Notes under the pieces: model-generated
The model's database searches: none
The model's input: the letters and a program-made list of their open reading frames with translations, nothing else
What the model was told of the DNA's origin: nothing
Translations under genes and position numbers: made by a program
In this document: positions 20,082 through 31,539 of the stretch, piece by piece
How positions within the stretch are numbered: position 1 is the stretch's first letter
How the letters are laid out: each line of letters begins with the position of its first letter
Assembly (NCBI GenBank): GCA_035771175.1
Contig: CM069598.1
Span: 9,760,668 to 9,824,667 of the forward strand
Reading direction: 5' to 3'
From: Paratinospora sagittata
Lineage: Eukaryota > Streptophyta > Magnoliopsida > Ranunculales > Menispermaceae
DNA: 64,000 nt

Positions 20082-23000
20082 CAATTACATAGAAACCGGC
20101 GTCCTCCTGTTAATTTATGGCTCAATTCAAATTATTAATATCAAAACAGCCCAAAGCACTAAATCCAAATACGGCGTTTCAGGCCTTAAATTGGTCTCCG
20201 TTGGGCTTGCGTTGAGCCCATTTCCAAGCTTATACTGAGTGTCCAAGTAAATTGGTCGTGTGTTCAAAGTTGAGATTACTTGCAAGCTGTGTAAAAAGTC
20301 AACAGTATCTATTCTATTACAAGGAGAGCACTAGGAATTATTTTTTGTGACGAAGCATCTTAGTTACCTAAAATGCTCTGAAAAAGTTATCTTAAGTTGT
20401 TACTAATAAAGTTGTTATAATAATTTGATATTTGGATTATTTATTTATATCTCTTACGTCTTAGGCCTTTTCTTAATTCTAATTTTTTCTATTCTACTAT
20501 TTTATATTTCAACTTTTTATTATTACTTACCTTCATCCTTGTTTTTATACAATTTTACTATTTTAATCATACGATTAAGAATTTTTTTTATAAAACTAAA
20601 AGACTGAAATTTTCTTCTTTATTTAAAATAAAAATAGAGATTGTAAAATAAAATGGTATGATTAGGTAAATTTGAAAATTTTCAGCTTTGAAGGAACAAA
20701 GAGAGGTAGTAGAAAAAAAGTTATTTTATTAAATTAATATATTAACCAAAACATTAGTAAAAGAAATTTTCAAAGAAAAAAAAAAGTTATAACTTAAAAC
20801 AACACTAATAAAAGGTATTTATGAAGAATGCTAGAATTGATAGCACTGTGAGTTTTCAAACATTTTGCAAATTATGTATTTACAATATATAATAAATAAA
20901 TATTTTATTTTAATTAATTTGTAAGAATAATCACGTATAATTCACTTGCATTTTACTTAGTAAGATTTAATTAGAATACTTCACAACAACTAATTGAAAA
21001 AACATTGTTTTTCTGACAGTGACGAATTAAGTATCCATATATAATGAAATCTACATCCCCTTTCTCCATTCTTAATTGAATAAATCAAGAGATCGATTAA
21101 GATTAATGATGGGAATATGCAATATTATTTGAAGAGAACTTTTATGGGGAGTGAGAGGGGGTGGGGTACAACTGTAAGAGGGACACAATTTTAAGGAAAA
21201 TACTAAGTGTACATCACCATTAATATTCTTAAGAGTAAGATTCAGGAATCTTAGGAGATGAGAGAAGGTTATTAGCTTTGGTGGTAAAAAATACTACAAA
21301 GGTACGTACTAATGTAGTAAAATACGAGAACTATTGTATAATGAATAGTTACATGTGAGGAGTAGTTCTTCGTTGAAATATGCATATATCATTGTCCTTG
21401 AAAGTTATTAGATTGTCTCGAATCATAAATTAACACGTGATTCAAGATAATTTAATAACTCTTAAGGTCAATGTCAACAAAGTGTGTTAGTCAAGCATCA
21501 CTTATTTGTTTATCTTACACACAAATATTGAAGGAGCGGTACAGTGAGCGTGTGCGGTATATATATGTGTGTGTATGTCACTCTCTCTCAATGGATTTTC
21601 ATAAATTAGCAAGAAAAAAATCTGTACACACATGGACGGTTTCCCTTAATAGAATTATTTGAAACTTTTATAATCTTTGAGTTTCTCAATGGATTTTCAT
21701 AAATTCTGATTAGATTGCCTCAGATAGCATGACCGATAATTCTTATAAATTTATGTTCATTGAGATTTTTTATATACATACAAAATACCACAACTACACT
21801 TAGAAGTATGCAATTAATACAATTAATGTAACAAGGAAGGGCACTGTCATATTGGTATAGCATATATATAACCAAAAAGATCCAAGTTGCTGTTAATGAT
21901 AACTTAATATACATTATAGAGCCTTCACTTATCAACTATAATTTTTGGGTGAATTGGTTTCTAACCTGGTATTAGAACCTTGATTAATTTTATAAGAGGT
22001 CTTATGCCGGTTTAAGTTTTATTATTAACACTTACATGTTCTTTATTTGCATAATTGATATTTTTCTTATTCTATATATCTTTTTAGGCTCTCTACGTAC
22101 AAGATGAGGGTGTTAATGATATAGCTTTATATGCATTATTGGGTCTCCACTTATCAGCTATATAACTTTTGAGTAAAGTGATTTCTAACAAACGTTTCAA
22201 ACAAGAAATAAAATAAAAAATAAAAAATAAAAGAAAGAACGATATGTTTATTTCGGTTTCTAGACACTCATATCACACGATTTTCTTGTTTCAACCATTG
22301 TAGCAACAATTGAATTAATATCATATCGTGTATAGATATTAATTACAACATTCAAACCTTGATATTGAATTAATTTCAGTGGATGAAGACCTCTTCAATT
22401 CATACATTTAAAGTTACAATCAGTCATAGCCTTTTGATTCTGAGAATGCATAAACTGAGATTCTATATATGTTGCTTGCTGGGTCAATATCATGACATTA
22501 TGACTAATTAAGTACTGGTCGCCTTCCCTATTATCTTTTAACATTTCCCTTTTTGGAGAATATTTAAAATCATATAGGGGCCGGGGTGCTTCTCAATGGT
22601 TGTTGGGTTTTTTAATTACTTGGCTACCACATAGATGCATATATAAATATTCTTCTCTTAAATTTCCCTCTGGGATCATTAATCTCTTCTTCGATCTCTT
22701 GCTAGAATTATTGAGGATGATGCTACTCTTCGGATGTGTCTAAAGATTTTGATCGCCAATTCTGCTCCCTTTTGCCATCTTCTACTCGGTTTCATTAATA
22801 TATAATGTTTCTTTACCTACCCATAAAAAATATATAATGTAAAGTAAATGAATGCCTTCCTAGCTAGTTCAATAAGATAAATTTCTTACCAGCGATATTA
22901 ATTGATATATAGTGGAAAGATTAGAGTACTAGAGCTTACATAGGGAGAATTATGAACTTTAAAAGAAGCAATCAAATGATATAACGTACTTCATAAATAG

Positions 23001-23865
23001 ATATAGTCTGATATTGGAAGTAGATATATTGGAAGTAGATATAGCATAGTTGAGGGCGCCCGTTGTCATTACCTTATTGATTTGACTGACAAGGATCAGA
23101 CTCTTTTGTTATAAGATTTTTTTTTTTTTTTTATTTATTGTTTTGTGAAGATTTTTGTTATAAGATTTCAATGACTTTAACGTACACTTATATATTGATA
23201 CAATTAATAGGCAAAACAGAAATTAAGATCTAATCACAACGAAGAACATATAGAAATTAGAATATTAAGTGAAGGTTGAAAGCTAGAGGGTTTCAATATT
23301 TATGAAGATCTACAGTCTCAATCATTTTTTAATGGATAAAAGGTAGTTTCAATGAAAGGTGGAAATCAATTACAATTACCTTTCAATATTGGATCGAGTG
23401 TAAAGATTTACTTAAAAATGCCTCAGTAATATTAACGATGGACATTAGGTCCATACATATATTCTATATATATATATATATGTGATGAATCTTAAGATTT
23501 CAATGCGGGACTATATAATATAATGTTGGTTCACACACATTTAATAAGATACTCGCCTTCAACAAACATGTGTTCATTGCTTTTAGAGAAGCTAATTGCT
23601 CATCAATAGATTAGTTGGTATCATTCAAGTGGAAGGACATTTTGTTTTGAGCTTGTGGAAAATCCTAAATTTATTTTCTAGCCTTATAATCATAGAATGA
23701 CAAAAACAGAGTTTGTATATCCCTTAATGATGAAGATGTTTTAATTGCCCTTAAAAAAACAGATGTACACAGCCTACACATATATGCAGCCAATGTTGCA
23801 GTTGCAAAATCAAAATAAACCACCAAAGGCTTGATGGAATAAATAACTTTTCTACCTTCTTTATT
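20082..23865. other. intergenic, no gene recognised
   Basis: AT-rich non-coding DNA. A foldback element at 21389-21474 is listed separately. Near 22640 there is a TATA-like GCATATATAAATATTC followed by pyrimidine-rich leader-like sequence, but the following frame closes at once, so no gene is called. Confidence 0.5.
21389..21474. mobile_element. foldback family copy 3
   Basis: Inner arms AGTTATTAGATTGTCTCGAATCA (21403-21425) and the inverted partner at 21438-21460, around a 12 nt loop. The match continues outward (CATTGTCCTTGAA against TTAAGGTCAATG). It shares TTGTCTCGAATCA and ACACGTGATTC with the copies at 7622 and 61221. Confidence 0.6.
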
Positions 23866-25125
23866 TGTCACACCCCGCCCGAATGGGCCTAAAACGGCAG
23901 AACACTCACAGACGAGGCACGAATGCATTATAACAATAACTGAGTGCGCATGTACACAATTAAGTACAAGTCTGATTTCATTAATTTCAGAATATATTTT
24001 TGTACATGAAATAGTAAACGAAACATCCTCCCAAAATCTCTAATGAATAAACAAAGGGTACAAAAATGTGGGCCCAAATATTTCCACCCAGTCCACCCTA
24101 AACTCCTGTAAAAAATTGGATAACAACCGGGTGAGCTACTATCACATAAACACATCATAACATCATAATCAATACAACTTGTATGTATGCATGACATCGT
24201 CTAGTAATGATTTCATGATTGTACATCGCCTGAGTTCACGTACAAATGTCCATCCCTAGGTAAACTAGGGTTCTCATTGTACGTCTCTCCTCAGGAACGA
24301 CATCCTGAATTTACGGACAGATGTTCATCCCCAGGTAAACCCAGGTTCTCATTGTACGTCCCTCTCTAGATAAATATCAATAATAGTAAGCATTGCTTCT
24401 AATTATTGTGTGGATCATAAACCATTTACGTCCTTAGGTGGTGCTTATGTATGATGCCAAAACATGAACAAGTCCGGTCTTTATTAACATTATCAGGTTA
24501 GTATCACTACGTGCAAGGTTAGGATGTTCAGTATTACTTATACAAGTTGATAGCTTTCAAATAAGACCAACCAAATCAGTCTTCAGTTGAGAGGTAAGAC
24601 ACGAGGTCTACTTAAATACCAATCATTTAAAGCAACACCCTGCCTCCCGTTCACTATTTAAAGTTACTGAGGACAATACTAAGTCTGGTTGAGCCAGATT
24701 GATCACTAATCCGGTATAGTAACAGTGTAACACATGAACTTCAAATATACAAGTATAAGTATGAAAAGTATGAACATTATATGCTATAATGCAATGTAAA
24801 TGAATAGTAAACATAATGATAAATGAATGTAAACTTTAATAAAAGTCATAAGACACGCAAACCTATGTTTCGTTTCCCACCTTTAGATAATCCTTCCTTC
24901 TAGCACTGGAGCCTTCTCTCTAGTATAATCGCATTGCACTGCGAGAGAGTCTCAAAAAGAGAGTGTAGAGCCAACAAAGAGCAAGAGAGAAGAGAGGATT
25001 TGGTGTGAAAAATACCAAAAGGGGGGGAAGGCTTTTTATAGCCAAAAAGGTGCCTAAAGTTCAAAAATAATTAATTAATTTATTTATTTATTTTTACTTT
25101 TTTTTTACAAACCTAGGGTATTACA
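23866..25125 (-). repeat. 3' LTR of the gypsy element (LTR3)
   Basis: 1260 bp. In minus-strand sense it begins TGTAATACCCTAGG and ends GGGCGGGGTGTGACA (TG...CA). It holds a TATA box GCTATAAAAAGCC near 25040-25031, AACATAG/GTTTGC near 24862-24850, and AGCTCACCCGG followed by TTTTTTACAG near 24140-24105. An internal duplication of about 70 bp lies at 24227-24362 (CATCC(C/T)(G/T)A...GGTTCTCATTGTACGTC in each half). Confidence 0.85.
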
Positions 25126-25140
25126 CTCTAGCCCCCTTAA
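25126..25140 (-). other. polypurine tract of the gypsy element
   Basis: TTAAGGGGGCTAGAG on the minus strand abuts the LTR start TGTAATACCC. Purine-rich sequence at this spot primes plus-strand synthesis in LTR retrotransposons. Confidence 0.75.
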
Positions 25141-25160
25141 AATGATTCTGCCCTCGAAAT

Positions 25161-25682
25161 TCAGTCCGTGTAGTGATGATTGTTGTCTGCGTGGGATTCA
25201 CCGCCGTCGTCATTACTCGAAAGATCAGGGTAGTGCCTGTAAGGCCCCTGAATAGCACTGTGGCCGGTGAAATCCTCTATATCATCAAATAATAGAAAAC
25301 AAATGGAGTCGGATTCGTCCTCAGAATGTTCCGACATGTGCCTCACAGATGGTGGCGTAGGGCTCTGCAAGTTGCAACGTTTCAGAGGAGGTAGGTTGAG
25401 CGGCGGAATATTTTTTCGTTCTGTTGCCCGAATCTAGCCCCTTAGCAATTTTGGTAGGAGATCTTGCCAGGATGAGAACACATGATTGTTTTGTGCAAAA
25501 TTGTTACGAAAAAGCCATGCACACTCTGGTGATAAGAATCGCTGTCTATGGGGCGATGTAGTTGGCGATACAAAATAGTTGTGGCTTGACTCAGATCCTG
25601 AAGGAGTCGCCACATGTGGCCAAAGAGGTCGTTGCGTGTGTGCATTATTACCTCCATCAGTATTATTTTTAGACATCTGCAT
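25161..25682 (-). pseudogene. extra reading frame between pol and the 3' LTR
   Basis: Two collinear open segments (25682-25434 and 25370-25161) lie between the chromodomain-like region and the polypurine tract. The translated product is hydrophilic: Ser/Asn/His-rich first, then acidic (SEHSEDESDS, DDIEDF, NDDGGE). I recognise no domain and see no membrane or signal segment, so I do not call it an envelope-like gene. A stop codon separates the two parts. It may be a lineage-specific accessory frame or captured sequence. Confidence 0.45.
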
Positions 25683-25784
25683 AGTTATTTAAATGAAAGA
25701 ATATATTAAGATATTGTAAACAAAGTTCCATCATTTTATTGATAAGTGAAAAGTACAATGTATCACATCATCAATTATATTACT

Positions 25785-26331
25785 AGAAAGCAATTCAGGG
25801 TATTTCTGTTTAATTGTTGCCTCTAGTTCCCATGTTGCTTCCTCTAATCCGTGGTGATCCCAGTGGTATGCTACGTCGCCTTAGTTCTTGAATTTTTTAT
25901 CCAGAATTTGTATCGCTTTCTACTGATACTTGTTTCATTCTTCAACTCGAACCTCAACTAGAGAGATGATATGTGAAAGATCAGGACGATACTTTCGAAG
26001 CATGGATATGTGAAAAACGTCGTGAACCTTAAACATGGACGATGAAAGGGATAGACTATGGCCTAGTTTGCCAATACGTTCAATGATCTGAAATGAACCG
26101 ATATACCGTGGGGAAAGCTTTCCTTTGATCCCAAAGCATTTGACCTCTTGTAGGCTAAACTTTTAGGAAAAATCAAGTCCCCATTATCAAATTTTAGAGG
26201 TTGTCTTCGTTTGTCGGCATAACTTTTCTTCGACTTTGTGCTACACGAAGTCGCTCCTTTACTAGTGTGATCTTTTTAGAAGTCTCTTTAATTAGTTCAT
26301 GCCCCAACTGCGGTCGATCTGCCATATCTAA
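25785..26331 (-). pseudogene. integrase C-terminus and chromodomain-like tail, frameshifted
   Basis: Fragments in different frames match the end of Ty3/gypsy integrase: a KVHDVFHISMLRKY motif and a terminal HGLEEATWELEATIKQKYPE, the usual chromodomain end. Stops and frameshifts between them show decay. The chromodomain directs integration in related elements. Confidence 0.7.
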
Positions 26332-27284
26332 CTAGCATACCAAAGACTTGCAAGGGCGACCATAGAGAGCCTCATATAATGTCATGCCAATACTGGTTTG
26401 GTAGCTGTTGTTGTATGCAAACTCAGCCAAATGTAAATGTTTTGCCCATCCGTTATGAAAGTCCAAAATGCAACAACGTAACATGTCCTCCAAGATCTGG
26501 ATAAGACACTCTGACTGTCCGTCAGTCTGAGGGGGAAAGGTTGTGCTCATGGTGATCCTGAAGCCCATTCTACTTTGAAAGCTCTGCCCAAATTTTGATG
26601 TGAATTGAGGGTCTCGATCAGATACGAGCGTGAGTGGTATTCCATGGAGGCGTACGATCTCTCTTTCATGCAATTCGACAAGCTTGGCGGGGTTATCCGT
26701 GAACTTTATTGATAAAAAGTGTACAGACTTTGTAAGTCTATCAATGATAACCCAGATTGCATCTTGCCCTTTATTATTTTGAGGCAAGGCCGTAACAAAA
26801 TCCATTGCAATGTTCTCCCACTTTCATTCTCCAATAGGTAAAGGATGGAGAAGTCCAGAGGGAAGTCTGCGTTTTGCCTTTACTTGCTGGCAAATGAGAC
26901 ATCGAGCAACGAAGTCTGCAATCTCCTTTTTCATTCTAGAAAGCCAAAATTGTCGCTTGACATCCTTGTACATCTTGTCTCCCCCAGGATGCATAACGAA
27001 CCTCAACCAATGCATTTCAGTGAGCACTTCTTTCCGAACCTCAGGATCGTTCGGTAGACAGAGACATTTTTTTGTAAAAAATGGCCCAATCTTCAGAGAC
27101 CGACCAGTGAGGAAGGTTTTGTCCGCTGAGTAGAAGTTCTCGTTTCTCCATTAACATAGGGTCGTTGGCCTGAGCTTCTGAAATCTTTCGAACCAGCTCA
27201 GAGTTGGCTAATAATTGAGAGAGTTTTGATCTTCCTCCTTCCTCAATCAGTTGTAGGTTAAAATTCTCCATCTTTGTAGCCAAC
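26332..27284 (-). pseudogene. gypsy integrase zinc-binding domain and catalytic core, broken
   Basis: Fragment 27027-26824 carries the H2C2 zinc-binding signature (ending C-L-I-C-Q-Q-V-K). Fragment 26805-26332 carries the RNase H-fold integrase core: MDFVTALP, DRLTKSVHF, SDRDPQFTSKF, TDGQSE, and FAYNNSYQTSIGMTLYEALYGRP. The first catalytic aspartate is expected at the start of the core (the D of MDF), the second Asp is visible in SDRDPQF and the Glu is expected in the QTDGQSE region. Fragment 27283-27041 is the linker from RNase H. Stops separate the fragments, so one polyprotein is no longer made. Confidence 0.88.
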
Positions 27285-28330
27285 TTGCCCGTCTCGAAGT
27301 TAAGAGCGCAAGCAACTTAAGATTTTCTACTCAGGGCATCTGCGACAACATTGGCCTTACCGGGATGGTACTGGAGTTGAAAGTCATAATATTTCAAGAA
27401 TTTCAGCCATCGCCTTTGGCAAAGGTTTAGGTCTCTCTAAGTGTAGATGTACTTAAGACTCTTTTGATCCGAGAAAACCTCAAACTGTTCACTGTATAGG
27501 TAAAGAACGCCATAACTTCAGTGCGAATACGACAACTGCAAGTTCCAAGTCATGCGTTAGGTAAATACCCTCATGAATCTTCAGTTGCCTCGATGCATAT
27601 GCAACAACTTGACCTTCTTGCATTAGTACTGCAACTAAGCCATGGAAAGAGGCGTCGTTGTATAGTGAAAACCAAACTCCATTTCGTGGAGTGATTAATA
27701 CCGATGTTGTCGTGAGACACTTCTTCAATTCCTGAAATGACGATTCACAAGCGGGATTCCAGATAAATCGAATGTCTTTCCGAGTGAGCTTGGTCATAGG
27801 TTCAACAATCTTTGAGAAATCCTTGATGAAACATTTGTAGTAGCCAGCTAAACCAAGAAAACTCTGTATTTGAGTAACAGTGGTAGGTTGCTTCCAGTTT
27901 AAAACCACTTCAACTTTTGAAGGATCCACCTCAATGCCATTACCTGAAACCACATGACCTAAGAATTGAACTCGCTTCGCCCAAAATTTGCACTTACTTA
28001 ACTTTGCATACAATTGGTGGCTTCTCAAGGTCTGGAAGACAATCCTCAGATGTATCTTATGGTCTTCCTCGGTTGAGGAATATATCAAGATGTCGTCATC
28101 CACAAAGACCACCACAAATCGGTCAAAGTATAACCAGAAGATGCGGTTCATCAAATCCATGAACGCTGCAGGTGCATTTGTTAGATCGAACGGCATAACT
28201 AAGAACTCGTAATGACCGTACTGAGTTCCGAAAGTCTTTTTATTAATGTCCAACTCTCTGATCCGGAGTTGATGGCAACTAAACTGTAAATCAATCTTAG
28301 AGAAGTACTTGACATCTCTAGATTAAATAG
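27285..28330 (-). pseudogene. gypsy reverse transcriptase (C-terminal part) and RNase H, broken
   Basis: The open part 28253-27489 shows [20 protein letters not shown], the catalytic box as [10 protein letters not shown] (one aspartate more than the usual F-x-D-D-I-L-I-Y), [29 protein letters not shown] and the RNase H start with YASRQLK. Upstream, to about 28330, the KYFSKIDL region is readable. Downstream (27485-27285), the RNase H end and [16 protein letters not shown] are readable but interrupted by stops. The fingers part of the enzyme and everything 5' of it is missing. Confidence 0.9.
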
Positions 28331-29763
28331 CATAGAAGTTTATTCACAAATTCTTTCCAGCATAGCTATGATCCCTTGTTAATAGTGCTAGTATCAAATG
28401 TCCTATAGAGAGAGAGAGAGAGAGTGAGTGAAGGAGCAAAAATGTATTATTGCATTCTAATAACATATTTTCCCATTAATAGATAGATATACGATCTTCA
28501 TGATTTTAATGAATGGAGTAGTACTACGTACGACTGTACTTCTTAATAAATTAAGGAGATTTGTTTCAATGGGCAATATCACTAGAGTCCTTTGGAAATA
28601 ATTTTATCTCTCCTGATTATTTAATGTTTTAAATGAATTATCATGCTGCTGCTATCATGAACACTTCATGTCTCTTTTAATATTATTGGCATACTAGTTT
28701 GAAAGGTAGCTCTAAATCTAAGGACTGAAAATCAACTTCACAAACTTTGCTAAAACAGTTATCAACATTTTTATCAATATTGTTACTATATAGTGCTTCA
28801 TTGACATTTTTAATTGACGGTGGTAGACTCATCACCTTTAATACAATATGAATTGCTTCAAATCATCATGTGTAGATGCATGATTTATTAAAATTTAATG
28901 GTGCATTGGTAAAAATGTTTCTATCAATATCAAGTATCATTTTAACATTTCCTTAATTATTCATTTTATTACAATTATTATTATTATTATTATTATTATT
29001 TATTGCTATAATTATTACTATTAGTCTATTACTATTAATTTTATGTTGTTTGTTATTGAGAATATCTCTTAGATTATTAGTTTAATGAGGATCATATAAT
29101 TGATTCAACTCTTTGTAAGATTAATTTTTTTTTTACAAATTTACAACCATATCTATCTCTATACCAAATTGACGCTGATCTCCATGAGTATGTCCAAGGC
29201 TAGCAGCTTTTTTTAATTGTCTCCAATATGAATCCATATGGATTCAGAACTTGTTCCTCATCTAAACTTCCTTACTAACTCTTCCTCATTAGAGGATGAT
29301 TTTTAATGGTGTTCCATTTACTAAACCAATTTTTTGGTAGTCCCTCCCTTTCATTAGTGTAATCTTTTCGTGTATATATATATATAAAACCATGCATGCC
29401 TGTTTGCAATGACCAAAATTGGGACACCTGTTTTTAATTGTATATAATATACCACCATGTAGCTTGCTCTCACCTATAAAGAAGAAGAATCAAGATCTAC
29501 CTTTACAAAACACAAAAGGCTCCAAGCTATCATTCAACTATGCATCTGTGCAAGAGGGTTGATCGATTTGCATGTGTAGAACCAAGCATGGAAATTTATT
29601 TATGTTAAGCGTTTTGTGAAAGAAGATAGAATTAAGATTTGTATGAGTTTTAGTAATTATAGACCTTTGTAATTTTTTACTCTAACCTAGCTAGTTTTGT
29701 AATTTATCATGCAATTGGAAATCTATCGTATATATGATCGATCATATGAGTTAACTCATAGCG

Positions 29764-29806
<43 letters not shown>

Positions 29807-29956
29807 AAAAAAAAATCATATTTCCACCTATCAAATAATTCTTATAAAACAATGCCCAACCATCTGGTTATATCCTTATATACACATATCGTACTACATC
29901 ATTAAATGAAAACAATTTAAGTGTCATTAAATATATTCATGAATTACTTTTTGGAA
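28331..29956. other. intergenic, no gene seen
   Basis: AT-rich sequence with a GA tract near 28409-28424, an (ATT)n run near 28975-29000 and the homopolymer pair at 29764-29815. No reading frame with a recognisable domain. Confidence 0.55.
29764..29815. repeat. C(33)-A(19) homopolymer pair
   Basis: Thirty-three consecutive C followed directly by nineteen A. Such a C tract may form an i-motif, and a G-quadruplex on the other strand. Its length is unreliable because sequencing and assembly often err here. Confidence 0.75.
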
Positions 29957-30176
29957 ACCAATAGGTGATAGCTCAGTTGGTTGAGAAACTGAGTATAAGT
30001 GAGATTGAGGTCCGGATCTTGAATTCGAGTCTGAGCATATCTCCATTTATCGTCTCTTATTGGGAGGACTATCCATACCTCTGTCATGCCCGAGTCTAGA
30101 AAGATTAGTCTCTAGTCCAAAAGGAATGAGGACACACCTACGGAGTGCCGAAAAACCAGTAACCAAAATAAAAATA
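29957..30176 (+). mobile_element. tRNA-derived SINE, family 1, plus-strand copy
   Basis: Begins with GGTGATAGCTCAGTTGGTTG, a near-perfect pol III A-box, followed by a B-box-like TTGAATTCGAGTCT and a tail ending CCAAAATAAAAATA. It is flanked by 16 bp direct repeats GAATTACTTTTTGGAA (29941-29956) and GAATGACTTTTTGGAA (30177-30192), differing at one base. The 3' body (TGTCATGCCCGA, AGATTAGTCTC, GCCGAAAAACCAGTAACC) matches the inverted copy at 6813-7060. Confidence 0.92.
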
Positions 30177-30192
30177 GAATGACTTTTTGGAA

Positions 30193-31430
30193 GTGTTCTT
30201 ATATATTAAATAACATTTTCAAAGTGTCATTACATGTCTCACTCCTTGTTGTCTAAAATATAATATATTTAACAACACTTTAATTTTTGACACTTCAAAA
30301 ACGTTATCATATTATTTTTGCATATTTTTAAATACATTGTAAAAGGCTATAATTTCTTGCTGTGGTTGACAATTGTGAGAACTCTGAGTGGAAGAAAACA
30401 ACATGCTCAGGCTCACCCATTGGAACTATTACAGCAAGTCAATCTATCGGCTGGTTAATTAGCTGATCTCAAAATTTGTTGACATCTCCAATGAGTTTGT
30501 TTGACCTTCCACGATTTTTTCATTTTATATAATTTGTACTACTTATTCTTAGAAAAATTGTATTTTTAACATAATTAATATGTTTATAGCACGGCCAATT
30601 ACGTTTGTATCCTATTCAATGAACATGTATTAGAAGATTATAAAATTTAATGATGTACTTGCTTAATTATTCATTTATTGTTTTGTTAAAGAATATAATA
30701 TCAAAGAAACTAATAATACAAATGCACATACATCTCAAACCTAATTAATAACGTTTTTTTTTCTTTTTTTCTCCTGTGTTAACCTGGATTTTAAATAGAG
30801 CTTAACTAATGAAAGTTTTGAAATCAAACAGGTTTGGCTTGGCCAAGAAAGGGAAAAGAAAAAAGAAAAATTATTTATAGAATGTTAAAATGAATCTTAT
30901 ATTAAATGCTTTAGTTCTTATATTACATGTTTTATGTTATTTAATTATTTCTGCAGGTTATTTAAAGCTTTTCAAATATAATTTTATGGATAACACAAAT
31001 GAATAGCCCGCTTTTTAAAGTAAACCAATACAAATTAATAAAAATGTTTGTTTTAAAAGCCCGCTAAATATTCTTATACTATAGATTCCCAGACCTCTAT
31101 CTTCCTTGATAAAGAATGACAGGAGCGTTATGATGTCTCCTAGCTAGAAGTATGTAACTTTGTATCTTCTCTCTTTTTTCTTTTGCATTATTTGGCGTTG
31201 CCTCTCCCTTTAATTAATTAAAGTTCTCTTATCAAAAAAAAAAAAAAAGAAAACCGAACTATAAACTATGATGAAAAGCTGTATTGTAAAATTAAACGAT
31301 CGATACATGCAAACGACGCGTAATTTTAGGGGGAAATTGAGAATGAAACGGCTGAAAAGTTTGAAGTTGGGGAGCCGTCATTCGTTTTACAAATTACACT
31401 TTTTTAACCATGGCGCCATGAAGAACAAAG
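30193..31430. other. intergenic, no gene seen
   Basis: AT-rich DNA upstream of the HDG2-like promoter region. No recognisable reading frame. A poly-A tract lies near 31236-31250 and a TATAAA word near 31260. Confidence 0.5.
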
Positions 31431-31436
31431 TAAACG

Positions 31437-31444
31437 TAAATGCA
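31437..31444 (+). promoter_or_regulatory. L1 box (TAAATGCA), first
   Basis: Exact match to the L1-box consensus TAAATGYA bound by ATML1/PDF2-type HD-ZIP IV proteins. It lies about 1.75 kb upstream of the HDG2-like start codon and directly before a (TC)n tract. Confidence 0.6.
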
Positions 31445-31447
31445 TTC

Positions 31448-31484
31448 CTTTCTCTCTCTCTCTCTCTCTCTCTCCTTTCTCCAT
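31448..31484. repeat. (TC)n tract
   Basis: CT-dinucleotide run between the two L1 boxes. Pyrimidine patches of this kind are common near plant transcription starts. A second one occurs at about 31927-31948. Confidence 0.8.
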
Positions 31485-31507
31485 AGCATTTACACCTCTC
31501 GCTCTCA

Positions 31508-31515
31508 TAAATGCA
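31508..31515 (+). promoter_or_regulatory. L1 box (TAAATGCA), second
   Basis: Second exact TAAATGYA match, 71 bp after the first. It overlaps the palindrome TGCAATTGCA (31512-31521). The pair supports epidermal (L1-layer) expression and possible regulation by HD-ZIP IV proteins. Confidence 0.6.
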
Positions 31516-31539
31516 ATTGCACCCTCTCTATACGCCCTT

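Larger units (their letters stand above)
23866..28330 (-). mobile_element. truncated Ty3/gypsy retrotransposon, chromodomain-bearing lineage, one LTR
   Basis: On the minus strand the order is: C-terminal part of reverse transcriptase, RNase H, zinc-binding and integrase core, integrase C-terminus with chromodomain-like end, an extra hydrophilic reading frame, polypurine tract, and 3' LTR. That order identifies Ty3/gypsy. Gag, protease, the first half of reverse transcriptase and the 5' LTR are absent beyond about 28330, so the copy is truncated at its 5' side. Several stops and frameshifts break the polyprotein. It is not autonomous. Confidence 0.9.
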
